From: Micromonosporaceae bacterium KJ-029
Lineage (GTDB): Bacteria; Actinomycetota; Actinomycetes; Mycobacteriales; Micromonosporaceae
Direction of reading: 5' to 3'
NCBI GenBank assembly: GCA_005402585.1
Contig: BIFP01000072.1
Span: 62,001-126,000, forward strand
DNA: 64,000 nucleotides
Shown here: positions 33,761 to 43,640 of the stretch, in pieces
Layout of the letters: each line of letters begins with the position of its first letter
How positions within the stretch are numbered: the stretch's first letter is position 1
The notes under the pieces: model-generated
Database searches by the model: none
Told to the model about the DNA's origin: nothing
Seen by the model: only the letters and a program-made list of their open reading frames with translations
Translations under genes and position numbers: made by a program

Positions 33761-34942
33761 GTGCCTGAAGTGACCGCTGTCAGCCTCGGTATCCCCGCCG
33801 TACCGCCGCCTCCGCTCGCGCCTCGTCGGGCGAGTCGTCAGATCATGGTCGGCTCGGTGCCGGTCGGTGGTGGTGCGCCGGTGTCGGTGCAGTCGATGAC
33901 CACCACGCTGACCGCCGACGTGAACTCGACGTTGCAGCAGATCGCGGAGTTGACCGCGTCCGGTTGCCAGATCGTGCGGGTGGCGGTGCCGAGCCAGGAC
34001 GACGTGGAGGCGTTGCCGGCGATCGCCAAGAAGTCGCAGATCCCGGTGATCGCGGACATCCACTTCCAGCCGAAGTACGTCTTCGCGGCGATCGACGCGG
34101 GCTGTGCCGCGGTGCGGGTGAACCCGGGCAACATCCGGCAGTTCGACGACAAGGTCAAGGAGATCGCGGCGGCGGCCTCCGCCGCCGGTACGCCGATCCG
34201 GATCGGGGTCAACGCCGGCTCGCTGGACAAGCGGCTGCTCTCCAAGTACGGCAAGGCCACCGCGGAGGCGCTGGTCGAGTCGGCGCTGTGGGAGTGCTCG
34301 CTGTTCGAGGAGCACGGGTTCCGGGACATCAAGATCTCGGTGAAGCACAACGACCCGGTGGTGATGATCCGGGCCTACCGGCAGTTGGCCGAGCAGTGCG
34401 ACTACCCGCTGCACCTGGGCGTGACCGAGGCGGGTCCGGCGTTCCAGGGCACGATCAAGTCGGCGGTGGCGTTCGGCGCGTTGCTGGCCGAGGGGATCGG
34501 CGACACGATCCGGGTGTCGCTGTCCGCGCCGCCGGTCGAGGAGATCAAGGTCGGCAACCAGATCCTGGAGTCGCTGGGGCTGCGCGAGCGTGGTCTGGAG
34601 ATCGTGTCCTGCCCCTCGTGCGGGCGGGCCCAGGTGGACGTCTACAAGCTGGCCGAGGAGGTCACTGCCGGCCTGGAGGGGCTGCCGGTGCCGCTGCGGG
34701 TCGCGGTGATGGGCTGCGTGGTGAACGGTCCCGGTGAGGCCCGCGAGGCCGACCTGGGAGTGGCCTCCGGCAACGGCAAGGGGCAGATCTTCGTCAAGGG
34801 CCAGGTCATCAAGACCGTGCCCGAGGGCCAGATCGTGGAGACCCTGATCGAGGAGGCGCTGCGGCTCGCCGACGAGATGGGCGCCGAACTGCCCGAGGAG
34901 TTGCGCGGGCTGCTGCCCGGCGCCACCGTCACCGTGCACTGA
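33761..34942 (+). CDS. ispG: (E)-4-hydroxy-3-methylbut-2-enyl-diphosphate synthase
   Basis: IspG (GcpE) converts MEcPP to HMBPP with a [4Fe-4S] cluster. Cluster cysteines are in SCPSCGR and VMGCVVNGPGEA. The TIM-barrel part shows VSVQSMTTTLTADV, IADIHFQPKY and RVNPGNIRQFDDK. Length is 393 residues. GTG 33761 directly follows the rip1 stop, so the three genes form one operon that ends in the hairpin at 34996-35029. Confidence 0.96.
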   Translation: MPEVTAVSLGIPAVPPPPLAPRRASRQIMVGSVPVGGGAPVSVQSMTTTLTADVNSTLQQIAELTASGCQIVRVAVPSQDDVEALPAIAKKSQIPVIADIHFQPKYVFAAIDAGCAAVRVNPGNIRQFDDKVKEIAAAASAAGTPIRIGVNAGSLDKRLLSKYGKATAEALVESALWECSLFEEHGFRDIKISVKHNDPVVMIRAYRQLAEQCDYPLHLGVTEAGPAFQGTIKSAVAFGALLAEGIGDTIRVSLSAPPVEEIKVGNQILESLGLRERGLEIVSCPSCGRAQVDVYKLAEEVTAGLEGLPVPLRVAVMGCVVNGPGEAREADLGVASGNGKGQIFVKGQVIKTVPEGQIVETLIEEALRLADEMGAELPEELRGLLPGATVTVH

Positions 34943-34995
34943 GCCGGGCGCGGCCCGCCGGGTCGCGCGCCCGCCGGGTCATCGGGTGAGGCTGA

Positions 34996-35029
34996 CGAGG
35001 GCGGCCACCTTCACGGGTGGCCGCCCTCG
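34996..35029. terminator. Bidirectional terminator between ispG and padR
   Basis: CGAGGGCGGCCACC (34996-35009) and its perfect complement (35016-35029) enclose a 6-nt loop. It lies between convergent genes and can serve both. Confidence 0.8.
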
Positions 35030-35043
35030 GTGCGTTTCCGGGC

Positions 35044-35610
35044 TCACTCGGATTCGGCGAGGATCGCGTACAGCTTGCGGCGGGTCTCGTCGAGCACCTG
35101 GGCGGCCCGCTCCCGTTGGTCGTCGGTGCCGGTCATCATCACCTGCCGCAGGGCGTTCATCGCCTGCGCGCCGGCGTGCCGGATGTCGTGCCAGCTGTTG
35201 ATCGTGTCCTCGGCGACCTCCGCCCAGGGGGGCGTCTGCGCCGCCTCGGCGGCCTCCGGGCGGCCCTGCTCGGTGAGGGTGAACCGCTTCCGGCCACCGC
35301 CGGGCTCGTCGGTGGCGGCGATGACGCCCTCGTCCTCCAGCAACTGGAGGGTGGGGTAGATCGAGCCGGGGCTGGGCCGCCAGGCCCCGCCGGTGCGGGA
35401 GTCGATCTCCTGGATCATCTCGTAGCCGTGCATCGGCCGCTCGGTGAGCAGGGCCAGCACCGCGCCGCGGACGTTCGGCCGGCGTCCCCGGCCTCGACCA
35501 CCCCGGCCGTGGCCGTGGCCGTGACCGTGCCCTCCCGGCGGGAAGGGTGGGAAGCCGAATCCGCGCATCCGGGCCTCGTGCAGGGGGTGCCCCCGTCGAT
35601 GGAACCTCAT
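35044..35610 (-). CDS. PadR family regulator with His-Gly linker
   Basis: A 188-residue PadR-type winged-helix repressor. The wHTH spans LLTERPMHGYEMIQEI to SIYPTLQLLEDEGVI and ends in the wing GGGRKRFTLTEQG. The C-terminal dimerisation helix is basic and Glu-rich. The first 45 residues are unusual: Phe/Pro-rich and then (HG)4 with Arg-Gly repeats, a possible metal-binding or nucleic-acid-binding tail. ATG 35610 has GAAGGAG on the minus strand. A CGATATATCG palindrome at 35652-35661 may be its own operator. Confidence 0.85.
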   Translation of the reverse strand: MRFHRRGHPLHEARMRGFGFPPFPPGGHGHGHGHGRGGRGRGRRPNVRGAVLALLTERPMHGYEMIQEIDSRTGGAWRPSPGSIYPTLQLLEDEGVIAATDEPGGGRKRFTLTEQGRPEAAEAAQTPPWAEVAEDTINSWHDIRHAGAQAMNALRQVMMTGTDDQRERAAQVLDETRRKLYAILAESE

Positions 35611-35651
35611 CAGGTTACGTCTCCTTCGTAGAACTGTCGCTGATGCATCAA

Positions 35652-35661
35652 CGATATATCG
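35652..35661. promoter_or_regulatory. Candidate PadR operator
   Basis: The 10-bp palindrome CGATATATCG lies 41 nt upstream of the padR start codon in an AT-rich pocket. PadR-family repressors commonly bind AT-rich dyads over their own promoter. It also overlaps the only good -10 material in this gap. Confidence 0.45.
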
Positions 35662-35798
35662 GCAATGCAACGGCGACAAGTCGCTAGCCGGGTGGCCCGG
35701 GACGTTCGGCCCGACCCGTCCGGCCCGGGGTGCCGGGCCGTCGGGTGGTGGTCACCGTCCGCCAACACGCCCCGCACGCATCTGGCAGGCTGGTAACC

Positions 35799-36638
35799 GT
35801 GCTGACGGCGCCGGTGCGGCAACTGGGAGAATCGGAACGTCGCGCGGTCGAGCGGTTGCTGGACCTCGACCCGTACGCGAGCGCGCAGGTCGCGGAGCGG
35901 GTCGCCGCGCGCGGGCTGGCGTGGTGGCGCGCGGAGGGACGGGTCCTCGGGTACGGCGCCCGTCGCCACCTCGAATCGATCTGCTGGCTCGGCGGCAACC
36001 TCACTCCGGTGCTGGCCAGCCCGCAGGCCGTCGCCGCCTTCGCCGACCTGCTCGGCGGCGAGGAACGGCTCTGCTCCTCGATCGTCGGGCGGGCCGACGC
36101 GGTGCTGGAACTGTGGGATCGCCTCTCCGGAACCTGGGGCCCGGCCCGGGACGTACGCCCGAACCAGCCGCTGCTGGCCACCGACGCGCTGCCCGAGGTC
36201 GACCCCGACCCGCATGTGCGCCGGGTCCGCGGCGGTGAACTGGACCTGCTCTTTCCGGCGGCGGTGGCGATGTACACCGAGGAGGTGGGGGTCTCGCCGC
36301 TGGCCGAGGACGGCGGGCGCGGGTACCGGCGCCGGGTCACCGACATGATCCGCTCCGGCCGGGCGTACGCCCGGTTCGTCGACGGCAAGGTGGTCTTCAA
36401 GGCCGAACTGGCGGTCGTCACCCGGCGCACCGCGCAGGTGCAGGGGGTCTGGGTGGCGCCCGAGTGGCGGGGCCGGGGGATCGCCACGGCGGCGATGGCG
36501 GCGGTGATGCGCGACGCGCTGACCCGGGTCGCCCCGACGGTCAGCCTGTACGTCAACGACTTCAACCTGCCCGCCCGGCGGGTCTACGAGCGCTGCGGCT
36601 TCCGCCCGGTCGGCATGCTCGCCACCGTGCTCTTCTGA
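35799..36638 (+). CDS. GNAT acetyltransferase with DUF4081 domain
   Basis: A 279-residue protein with an N-terminal DUF4081-like domain (LLDLDPYASAQVAERV, SICWLGGNL) and a C-terminal GNAT domain. The latter has VQGVWVAPEWRGRGIATAAM as acetyl-CoA motif A and LYVNDFNLPARRVYERCGF as motif B. The orthologue in M. tuberculosis (Rv2867c) also follows ispG. The acceptor is unknown. GTG 35799 lies 7 nt after CAGGCT; the frame is open to 35730. Confidence 0.85.
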   Translation: MLTAPVRQLGESERRAVERLLDLDPYASAQVAERVAARGLAWWRAEGRVLGYGARRHLESICWLGGNLTPVLASPQAVAAFADLLGGEERLCSSIVGRADAVLELWDRLSGTWGPARDVRPNQPLLATDALPEVDPDPHVRRVRGGELDLLFPAAVAMYTEEVGVSPLAEDGGRGYRRRVTDMIRSGRAYARFVDGKVVFKAELAVVTRRTAQVQGVWVAPEWRGRGIATAAMAAVMRDALTRVAPTVSLYVNDFNLPARRVYERCGFRPVGMLATVLF

Positions 36639-36717
36639 GCCCGCGGCGCCCGGTCGCAGCGCAGCCGCCGGCCGCTCGACGGCTGTCGCCGAGTGGTGTG
36701 GCTCTCGGGAAAATCCG

Positions 36718-36746
36718 TTGAGCTGCCCGGGCGCGCGAAGCAGGCT
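36718..36746 (+). promoter_or_regulatory. Promoter of the double ABC exporter gene
   Basis: TTGAGC at 36718-36723, a 17-bp spacer and CAGGCT at 36741-36746 form a good sigma-A-type promoter. GGGAGGA at 36767-36773 is the ribosome site for ATG 36782. Confidence 0.55.
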
Positions 36747-36781
36747 GGAACCTCCGCCACCTTTTCGGGAGGAACCGACCC

Positions 36782-39700
36782 ATGCGCCTGCTCCGTGATC
36801 TGTGGGTCACATCTTCCCGCCGGATGGCACTCGTGGCCGTTCTGATCGTGCTCGGCGGCATCGGCCAGGCGGCCACCGCCGCGCTGGCCGGGCCGGTGCT
36901 GGTGCACCGTTCCGTCGGGCTCTTCGCGGTGCTGTCGGCGGCGTTGGTGGCCGCCGTGGTCAGCGACCTGGTGGTCAGCCTGGTGATGGCCGGGGTGACC
37001 GCCGACTGGTCCGCCGACCTGCGGCGCCGGCTGTGCCGGGTGGCTATGGGCCAACCCGTGCCCGCCCTGGAGACCACGCCCGTCGGCGAGATGCTCGACC
37101 GGATCGACGGTGACGTGTACGACGTCGCCTCGGGGGTGCGGGGCCCCGGCGTACGGCTCGCCCAGGCGCTCGCCGTGGGCCTGCTGTCCGCGCTGGTCGC
37201 GCTCACCGTCTGGTGGCCGGCCGGGATCGGCATGCTGTTGCTCACCATCGTGCTCGGCATCACGCTGCGTCGGCCCGCCGGGCGGATCGCCCCGGCCCGG
37301 ATGCACGAGGAGGCGGCCTGGTCCGACCTGGCGGCGGTGATGGAGGAGTCCATCCACGGCCAGGACGACGTACGCACCAGCCTGGCCCGGCCGTACGTGC
37401 TGCGGCTGTACGCCCGCCGGGCGGCCGAGGTGCTCAGCCGTGGCCTGCGGGTGTGGCGGATGTCGTCGCGGGTGAACACCATCGCGGCCGGCGTGACCCG
37501 GGCCGGCATCGCGCTGGTCGTGCTCGGCGGGGTGTGGGCGCTGACCACTGGCCGGGTGGACGGCGCCCGGTTGACCGCGATCTGGCTGCTCGCACTCTCC
37601 TTCGGCATGACCGTCGAGCACGTCAGCCGGATGGTGCCCGAGGTGCAGTACGCCCTCGGCGCCTGGGGCCGGGTGCAACTGCTCCAGAACTCCCCGCAGG
37701 AACCCACCGGCGGCGACGCCCCGACCGACGGCGACCTGGTCATCCGCGACCTGACCTACACCTACCCGGCCACCGGGCCGGAGGCCGACCGGGGCCCGGC
37801 GCTCCGCGACATCGACCTGACCTTCGCCCGCGGCCGCTCGTACGCCCTGGTCGGGCGGACCGGCTCGGGCAAGTCGACGCTGGCCAAGGTGCTCACCCGG
37901 GCCGTCGACGTACCGCCGGGGACGGTGCTGCTCGGCGGGCGGGACGTGCTCGACCTGGACGTGGAGCAACTGCGCCGGTGGGTCGCCGTGGTGCCGCAGC
38001 GGACCGAGATCCTCGCCGGCACGCTCTCCGAGAACGTGGCGCTGTTCGACCCCGAGCTGCTCGACGCCGCCGCGCGGGCCCTGCACGAGCTGGGCCTGGC
38101 CGGCTGGATCTCCGAGCTGCCCGCCGGCCTGGACACCCGTCTCGGTGAGGGTGGGCACGTGCTCTCCGCCGGGCAGGAGCAGCTCGTCGCCTTCGCCCGC
38201 ATACTGGTCCGCGACCCGCACGTGGTGATCCTGGACGAGGCCACCGCCCGGCTCGACCCGGTCACCGAGGCGCGGGTACAGCAGGCCACCGAGCGGCTGC
38301 TTCGGGACCGGATCGGCATCGTCATCGCCCACCGGCTGTCGTCGGTACGCCAGTGCGACGAGGTGGTGGTGCTGGCCGACGGCGCGGTGATCGAGGCCGC
38401 CCCGCTGGCCCGGTCGCGCCGCTTCGCCGAACTCCTCGCGGCCAGCCACGCGGGCGTGCACGGCGGCGACGCCGGGGTCGACCTGCTGGCGGGTTCGGGC
38501 ACCAAGTGGGACAGGGGCGAGCCGGCGCTGGTCGGCGCCAACCCGTTCGGCGCGGCCAGCACGGCCAGTACGGTCAGTACGGTCATCGAGGGCGGCCGGC
38601 CGGCCGGTTCGGTGGCTGGCGGTGACCGGCCCGGTCCGCCGGTCGACACCGAGCGGCCCGCCCCGCCCACGGGTGGGGACCTGCCCGGCGGCCCGGCCGA
38701 CGGGACGAGCCCGGTCGCGGGCGGGGATCCCGTGCCGGTCGTCGGGCCGGAGCCGGTCGAGCCGGCCGACGGGCGGGAGATCGGCGCGCGTGAGGTCGGC
38801 GGGCGCGAGTCGGTCCCGGCCGGCCACCGAGCCGGCCGGCCCGACGCCCTCGATGACCGGCGGCCCGCGTCCCGGGCGCGGACCCTGCGGGAGATCTTCC
38901 GGCTCTGTCTCAACGATCCCCGCTACGGCGCGGCGGCGGTCGGGATCTTCGCCGTGCTGGCCGTGTTCGGCCTCGACGGGCCGGTGCTGGCCTGGCTCTG
39001 GGCCGACATCGTCGACGGCACGGGCGACCCGTGGCTGCCCGCCCTGGGCATCGCGGCCGGGCTGGTGCTGGCCATCCCGGCCCACTACTGGACCCACCTG
39101 TGGTTCCCGGCCTGGTGGGTACGGCAGATGCTGCGGATCAGCGCCCGCCTGGTGTACGGCCAGACCGGCCCGCGCCGGGTCAGCCGGCACACTCCGGCCG
39201 AGGTGGTGGCCCAGGGCGGCGACACCGAGCGGGTGGTGCAACTCGCCGACAACGTGCTCGACCAGGCGGTCTCCGTGATCCTGCTGGTCACCATGACCCT
39301 GATCACCGGCAGCGTGGTGCCGGGGCTGTTCTTCCTCGGCACGATGGTGCTGTCCGGGCTGGCCGCGACGGCGTTCGGTCCCCGGCTGGAGCGTGCGGCG
39401 CGGGACACCGTCGCCGCGCGGGCGGCGTTCGCCACCGCGCTGGTCTCCACGCTGTCGGCCGCCCGGACGGTGAAGCTCGCCGGGGCGACCCGGCCGGTGT
39501 TGGCCCATCTCGCCGAACTCGACGCGGTGCGCAGTGAGCGGCAGCGCCGGGAGATCGCCGTGCAGGTCTGGGCCCGCTCCACCCCGTCGCTGGCCAGCGG
39601 CCTGTTCCCGATCGGGGTCTGGGCGCTGTTCCTGTCCGGTGGGCTCTCCGCCGGCGCGACGCTGGTGGCGGTCGCCACGCTGGGCGCGGCGCGTTGGTTC

Positions 39701-40546
39701 GCCTGGACCACCGCGTCGCTGATCTCGCAGGTCCCCTCGGCGCGGGTGTGGACCCGACGGACGGCGGAGATGACCGGCATCGAGGTGTACTCGGCGCGGG
39801 TGCCCGGCGTGGACCTGACCGCCGGAACGGCGCCCGCCCCACCGGTGGCTCCGCGTACCCCGCTGCGTCGGCTGGAACTGGCCGGCTTCGGCGTCCGGCA
39901 CACCGACGGCATCACCGCCGTACGCGACGTCGACCTGACCGTGGAACGTGGCCAGCTGGTGCTGGTCGTCGGCCCGGTCGGTTCGGGCAAGTCCTCGCTG
40001 CTGCGGGCCCTCGCCGGGATCGCTCCGCACATCGGGCGGCTGACCTGGAACGGTGAGACGGTCGACGAGCCGGAGCTGTTCCTGCGCCCCAACCAGGTCG
40101 GCTACGTGGGGCAGCTGCCCCGGGTGCTCTCCGGCACGGTTGCCGAGAACATCACCCTCGGTCACCAGCTGGACGCCCGGCACGCGGTGACGACCGCCCA
40201 GCTGGAACACGACCTGGCCGCCACCGGCAGCGGGCTCGGGCTGCTCATCGGGCACAAGGGCACCCGGCTCTCCGGCGGACAGTTGCAGCGCCTGGCGCTG
40301 GCCCGGGCGCTGGCTCCGCGTACCGAGCTGCTGGTCGCCGACGACGTCTCCTCCGCGCTGGACGTCACCACCGAACTGGCGCTGTGGCAGGCACTGCGCG
40401 AGCACGGGGTGACCGTGGTCGGCTCGACGTCCAAACGGGCCGCGCTGGTGCGGGCCGACCATGTGGTGGTGCTCTCCGGCGGCACGGTGATGGCCCAGGG
40501 CCCGTGGCGGGACCTGGAGCAGCGCTGGGGTCACCTGGCGGGCTGA
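36782..40546 (+). CDS. Fused full ABC exporter (TMD-NBD-TMD-NBD)
   Basis: A 1254-residue single-chain exporter. The first half has six-helix membrane domain (about 1-300) and NBD1: Walker A GRTGSGKST (Lys364), signature LSAGQEQ, Walker B VVILDEATARLD and H-loop IAHRLS. A linker of about 130 Pro/Gly/Ala-rich residues follows (about 565-700). The second half has its own membrane domain (about 710-1010) and NBD2: Walker A GPVGSGKSS (Lys1070) and signature LSGGQLQR. Its Walker B ends ADDVSSALD, with Asp1188 for the catalytic Glu, and the H-loop His is replaced (GSTSKR, Ser1217). NBD2 should therefore be a non-hydrolytic site. Substrate unknown. Confidence 0.9.
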   Translation: MRLLRDLWVTSSRRMALVAVLIVLGGIGQAATAALAGPVLVHRSVGLFAVLSAALVAAVVSDLVVSLVMAGVTADWSADLRRRLCRVAMGQPVPALETTPVGEMLDRIDGDVYDVASGVRGPGVRLAQALAVGLLSALVALTVWWPAGIGMLLLTIVLGITLRRPAGRIAPARMHEEAAWSDLAAVMEESIHGQDDVRTSLARPYVLRLYARRAAEVLSRGLRVWRMSSRVNTIAAGVTRAGIALVVLGGVWALTTGRVDGARLTAIWLLALSFGMTVEHVSRMVPEVQYALGAWGRVQLLQNSPQEPTGGDAPTDGDLVIRDLTYTYPATGPEADRGPALRDIDLTFARGRSYALVGRTGSGKSTLAKVLTRAVDVPPGTVLLGGRDVLDLDVEQLRRWVAVVPQRTEILAGTLSENVALFDPELLDAAARALHELGLAGWISELPAGLDTRLGEGGHVLSAGQEQLVAFARILVRDPHVVILDEATARLDPVTEARVQQATERLLRDRIGIVIAHRLSSVRQCDEVVVLADGAVIEAAPLARSRRFAELLAASHAGVHGGDAGVDLLAGSGTKWDRGEPALVGANPFGAASTASTVSTVIEGGRPAGSVAGGDRPGPPVDTERPAPPTGGDLPGGPADGTSPVAGGDPVPVVGPEPVEPADGREIGAREVGGRESVPAGHRAGRPDALDDRRPASRARTLREIFRLCLNDPRYGAAAVGIFAVLAVFGLDGPVLAWLWADIVDGTGDPWLPALGIAAGLVLAIPAHYWTHLWFPAWWVRQMLRISARLVYGQTGPRRVSRHTPAEVVAQGGDTERVVQLADNVLDQAVSVILLVTMTLITGSVVPGLFFLGTMVLSGLAATAFGPRLERAARDTVAARAAFATALVSTLSAARTVKLAGATRPVLAHLAELDAVRSERQRREIAVQVWARSTPSLASGLFPIGVWALFLSGGLSAGATLVAVATLGAARWFAWTTASLISQVPSARVWTRRTAEMTGIEVYSARVPGVDLTAGTAPAPPVAPRTPLRRLELAGFGVRHTDGITAVRDVDLTVERGQLVLVVGPVGSGKSSLLRALAGIAPHIGRLTWNGETVDEPELFLRPNQVGYVGQLPRVLSGTVAENITLGHQLDARHAVTTAQLEHDLAATGSGLGLLIGHKGTRLSGGQLQRLALARALAPRTELLVADDVSSALDVTTELALWQALREHGVTVVGSTSKRAALVRADHVVVLSGGTVMAQGPWRDLEQRWGHLAG

Positions 40547-40611
40547 ACCCGACCGGGCGCGAGGGTCCGGGCGCCGAGCGGGCCGGCGCGGCCCCGACGG
40601 GCCGTGGGCCG

Positions 40612-40640
40612 GGCTGCCCGGTGTCGAGCACCGGGCAGCC
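40612..40640. terminator. Bidirectional terminator between ABC and OYE genes
   Basis: GGCTGCCCGGTG (40612-40623) and CACCGGGCAGCC (40629-40640) form a perfect 12-bp stem with a TCGAG loop between two convergent genes. Confidence 0.75.
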
Positions 40641-40651
40641 GGGCCGTGGGC

Positions 40652-41719
40652 TCACACCGCCCGTAGGTACTGGTTGGGCCAGTTGGCGTCGGCGCCCAGC
40701 TTGGCCGCGGCCTGGTGCGGCCAGTACGGGTTGCGTAGCAGTTCCCGGCCGAGCAGCACCAGGTCCGCCTCGCCGTCGGCGACGATCGCCTCGGCCTGCT
40801 CCGGCTCGACGATCAGGCCGACCGCGCCGGTCGGCACCTGCGCCTCGCGGCGGACCTGGGCGGCCAGCGGCACCTGGTAGCCACGGCCCAGCGGAATCGC
40901 GGCGGTCGGCGACGCCCCACCCGACGAGCAGTCGACCAGGTCCACCCCCGCCGCGGCCAGCTCGGCGGCCAGCGCCACGCTGTCGGCGACCGTCCAGCCG
41001 CCCTCGACCCAGTCGGTGGCCGAGATCCGGGTCAGCACCGGCACGTCCTCGCCGACGGTGGCGCGGACCGCGCGGGCGACCTCCAGGGTCAGACGCATCC
41101 GCCCGGCCCGGTCCCCGCCCCAGCCGTCGGTGCGCTGGTTGGTCAGCGGGGACAGGAACTCGTGCAGCAGGTAGCCGTGCGCGGCATGGATCTCCACGGC
41201 GGCGAAGCCGGCGTCCACCGCCCGCCCGGCGGCCGTGGCGAACGCCTCCACGACACCCGAGATGCCGGCCGGGTCCAGCGCGGTCGGCACCCGGTAGTCG
41301 GGGAGGAACGGCTCGGTGGTGGGCCCGACCGGGGTCCAGCCGCCCTCGACGTCGGGCACCCCGCCCCGACGCGGCTCCCACGGCCGGTACGTCGACGCCT
41401 TGAAGCCCGCGTGCGCGAGCTGTACCGCCGGGACCGCGCCGTGCGCGGTCAGGAAGCTGGTCACCGGGCGCCAGGCGTCGACGTGCCGGCCGGACCACAG
41501 CCCGGTGTCCTGCGGGCTGATCCGCCCCTCCGGCACCACGGCGGTCGCCTCGGTCATCACCAGCGCGGCGCCGCCGACGGCGCGGGCGCCGAGGTGCACC
41601 AGGTGCCAGTCGGTGGGCAGACCGTCGGGGCCCGCGCTGTACTGGCACATCGGCGCCAGCGCGATCCGGTTGGGCAGGGTCACCGCGCGCAGCGTCAGCG
41701 GCGTGAACAACGAACTCAT
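40652..41719 (-). CDS. NADH:flavin oxidoreductase, Old Yellow Enzyme (YqjM-like)
   Basis: An FMN-dependent ene-reductase of 355 residues. LPNRIALAPMCQYSA carries the Cys typical of the thermophilic-like/YqjM subclass. HAAHGYLLHEFLSPLTNQRTD supplies the two substrate-binding His residues and the phosphate-contact region, and LVLLGRELLRNPYWP closes the FMN site. The natural substrate is not predictable. GAGAGGA lies 8 nt before ATG 41719 on the minus strand. Confidence 0.92.
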   Translation of the reverse strand: MSSLFTPLTLRAVTLPNRIALAPMCQYSAGPDGLPTDWHLVHLGARAVGGAALVMTEATAVVPEGRISPQDTGLWSGRHVDAWRPVTSFLTAHGAVPAVQLAHAGFKASTYRPWEPRRGGVPDVEGGWTPVGPTTEPFLPDYRVPTALDPAGISGVVEAFATAAGRAVDAGFAAVEIHAAHGYLLHEFLSPLTNQRTDGWGGDRAGRMRLTLEVARAVRATVGEDVPVLTRISATDWVEGGWTVADSVALAAELAAAGVDLVDCSSGGASPTAAIPLGRGYQVPLAAQVRREAQVPTGAVGLIVEPEQAEAIVADGEADLVLLGRELLRNPYWPHQAAAKLGADANWPNQYLRAV

Positions 41720-41880
41720 TCCGGCATCCTCTCGCGGGCCCCGGAGCGACGGCCATGACGCTGCTCACCGGCGCCTCGTCGGTTCCCGGCTGAGTCCGCC
41801 CCGGCTTTGGGTCCGGCCGGGCGTGTCGCGGCGGGGGACAATACCGCCGACGGCCGCGATGTCGCCGCGTCGTGGGGACA

Positions 41881-42571
41881 TCACCCCTTCGGCCGACCCC
41901 GCCGGCCGGCGATGGGACCGACCGCCAGGGTGACGGCGGTGGCGAGGCCCCAGAGGACGGCCACCGCCAGCAGCAGCCGTTCCAGCACACCGACCAGTGA
42001 GCCCCGGCCGACGATCAGCATGGCCAGGCCGACCGCCCCCGCGAGCGGCAGCGCCACCGTCGCCGCGACGCAGGCCGTCCGGCGCAGCGGGCGCCCGGCT
42101 GCCGGGCAGAGGACGATCGCGATCATCGCGAAGACCACCGCCGCCGTGGCGGCGATGCTCGCTCCGCCGTGCACCAGATCCGCCACGGTGGCCCGCTCGA
42201 ACGGCGGCAGCGGGCAGCCGGCGCTGCACGTCACCGCGCCGGACAGGACCGTGGCGAGGCCGCCCCCGACCAGCAGCGCCGCCGCGACCCGCAGTGTCGC
42301 CGGCAGCGCGACGGCGAGCAGCAGCAGCGCCGTGGCCAGGGCGAAAACCCCGATCCGGTACGTCCAGGCGTACCCGCTGGCGGCGACACCGGCCTCGCTG
42401 ACGTACCCGGTCAGGCCCGGCCCGGGCCCGGCGACCACGGCGAGCGTCACCGCAGCCGTCCCGGTCAGGACGCACACCGCCGCGCCCGCAGCGGCGACCC
42501 GCGAAGCCGCCGTGCCCGCGGCCCCGCCCCGGGAAGCCACCCCGCCCCGCCGCCGATCCGCAGCGGGCGCC

Positions 42572-42579
<8 letters not shown>
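41881..42579 (-). CDS. DUF998-like membrane protein
   Basis: A 232-residue polytopic protein with six predicted hydrophobic segments and a Cys-x-x-x-Cys pair (TCSAGCPLPPFE) in an external loop. The pattern fits DUF998-type membrane proteins; function is unknown. ATG 42579 overlaps the end of the upstream GST gene by 8 nt, so the two are one transcription unit. A GATGTC/GACATC dyad near 41860-41883 follows the stop. Confidence 0.65.
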
Positions 42580-43537
<958 letters not shown>

Positions 43538-43543
43538 GCCGAC

Positions 43544-43549
43544 AACCTA
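43544..43549 (-). promoter_or_regulatory. Leaderless-type -10 box for the GST gene
   Basis: Minus-strand TAGGTT (43549 to 43544), then GTCGGC, then ATG 43537; same geometry as other leaderless candidates in the window. Confidence 0.5.
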
Positions 43550-43640
43550 TCCGGGACCGGCCGGCGATATCCTGGCCGCCGGACGTTCCGTGGACCCGGG
43601 TCGTCCCCGCCCCGCCCTTCCCACCCCCGAAGGACTCGCG

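Noticed and set aside
36584..40534. 1316-residue minus-strand open frame opposite the ABC exporter
   Set aside because: Rich in Gly, Arg, His and Gln with no motif; an antisense shadow of a high-GC gene, although unusually long.
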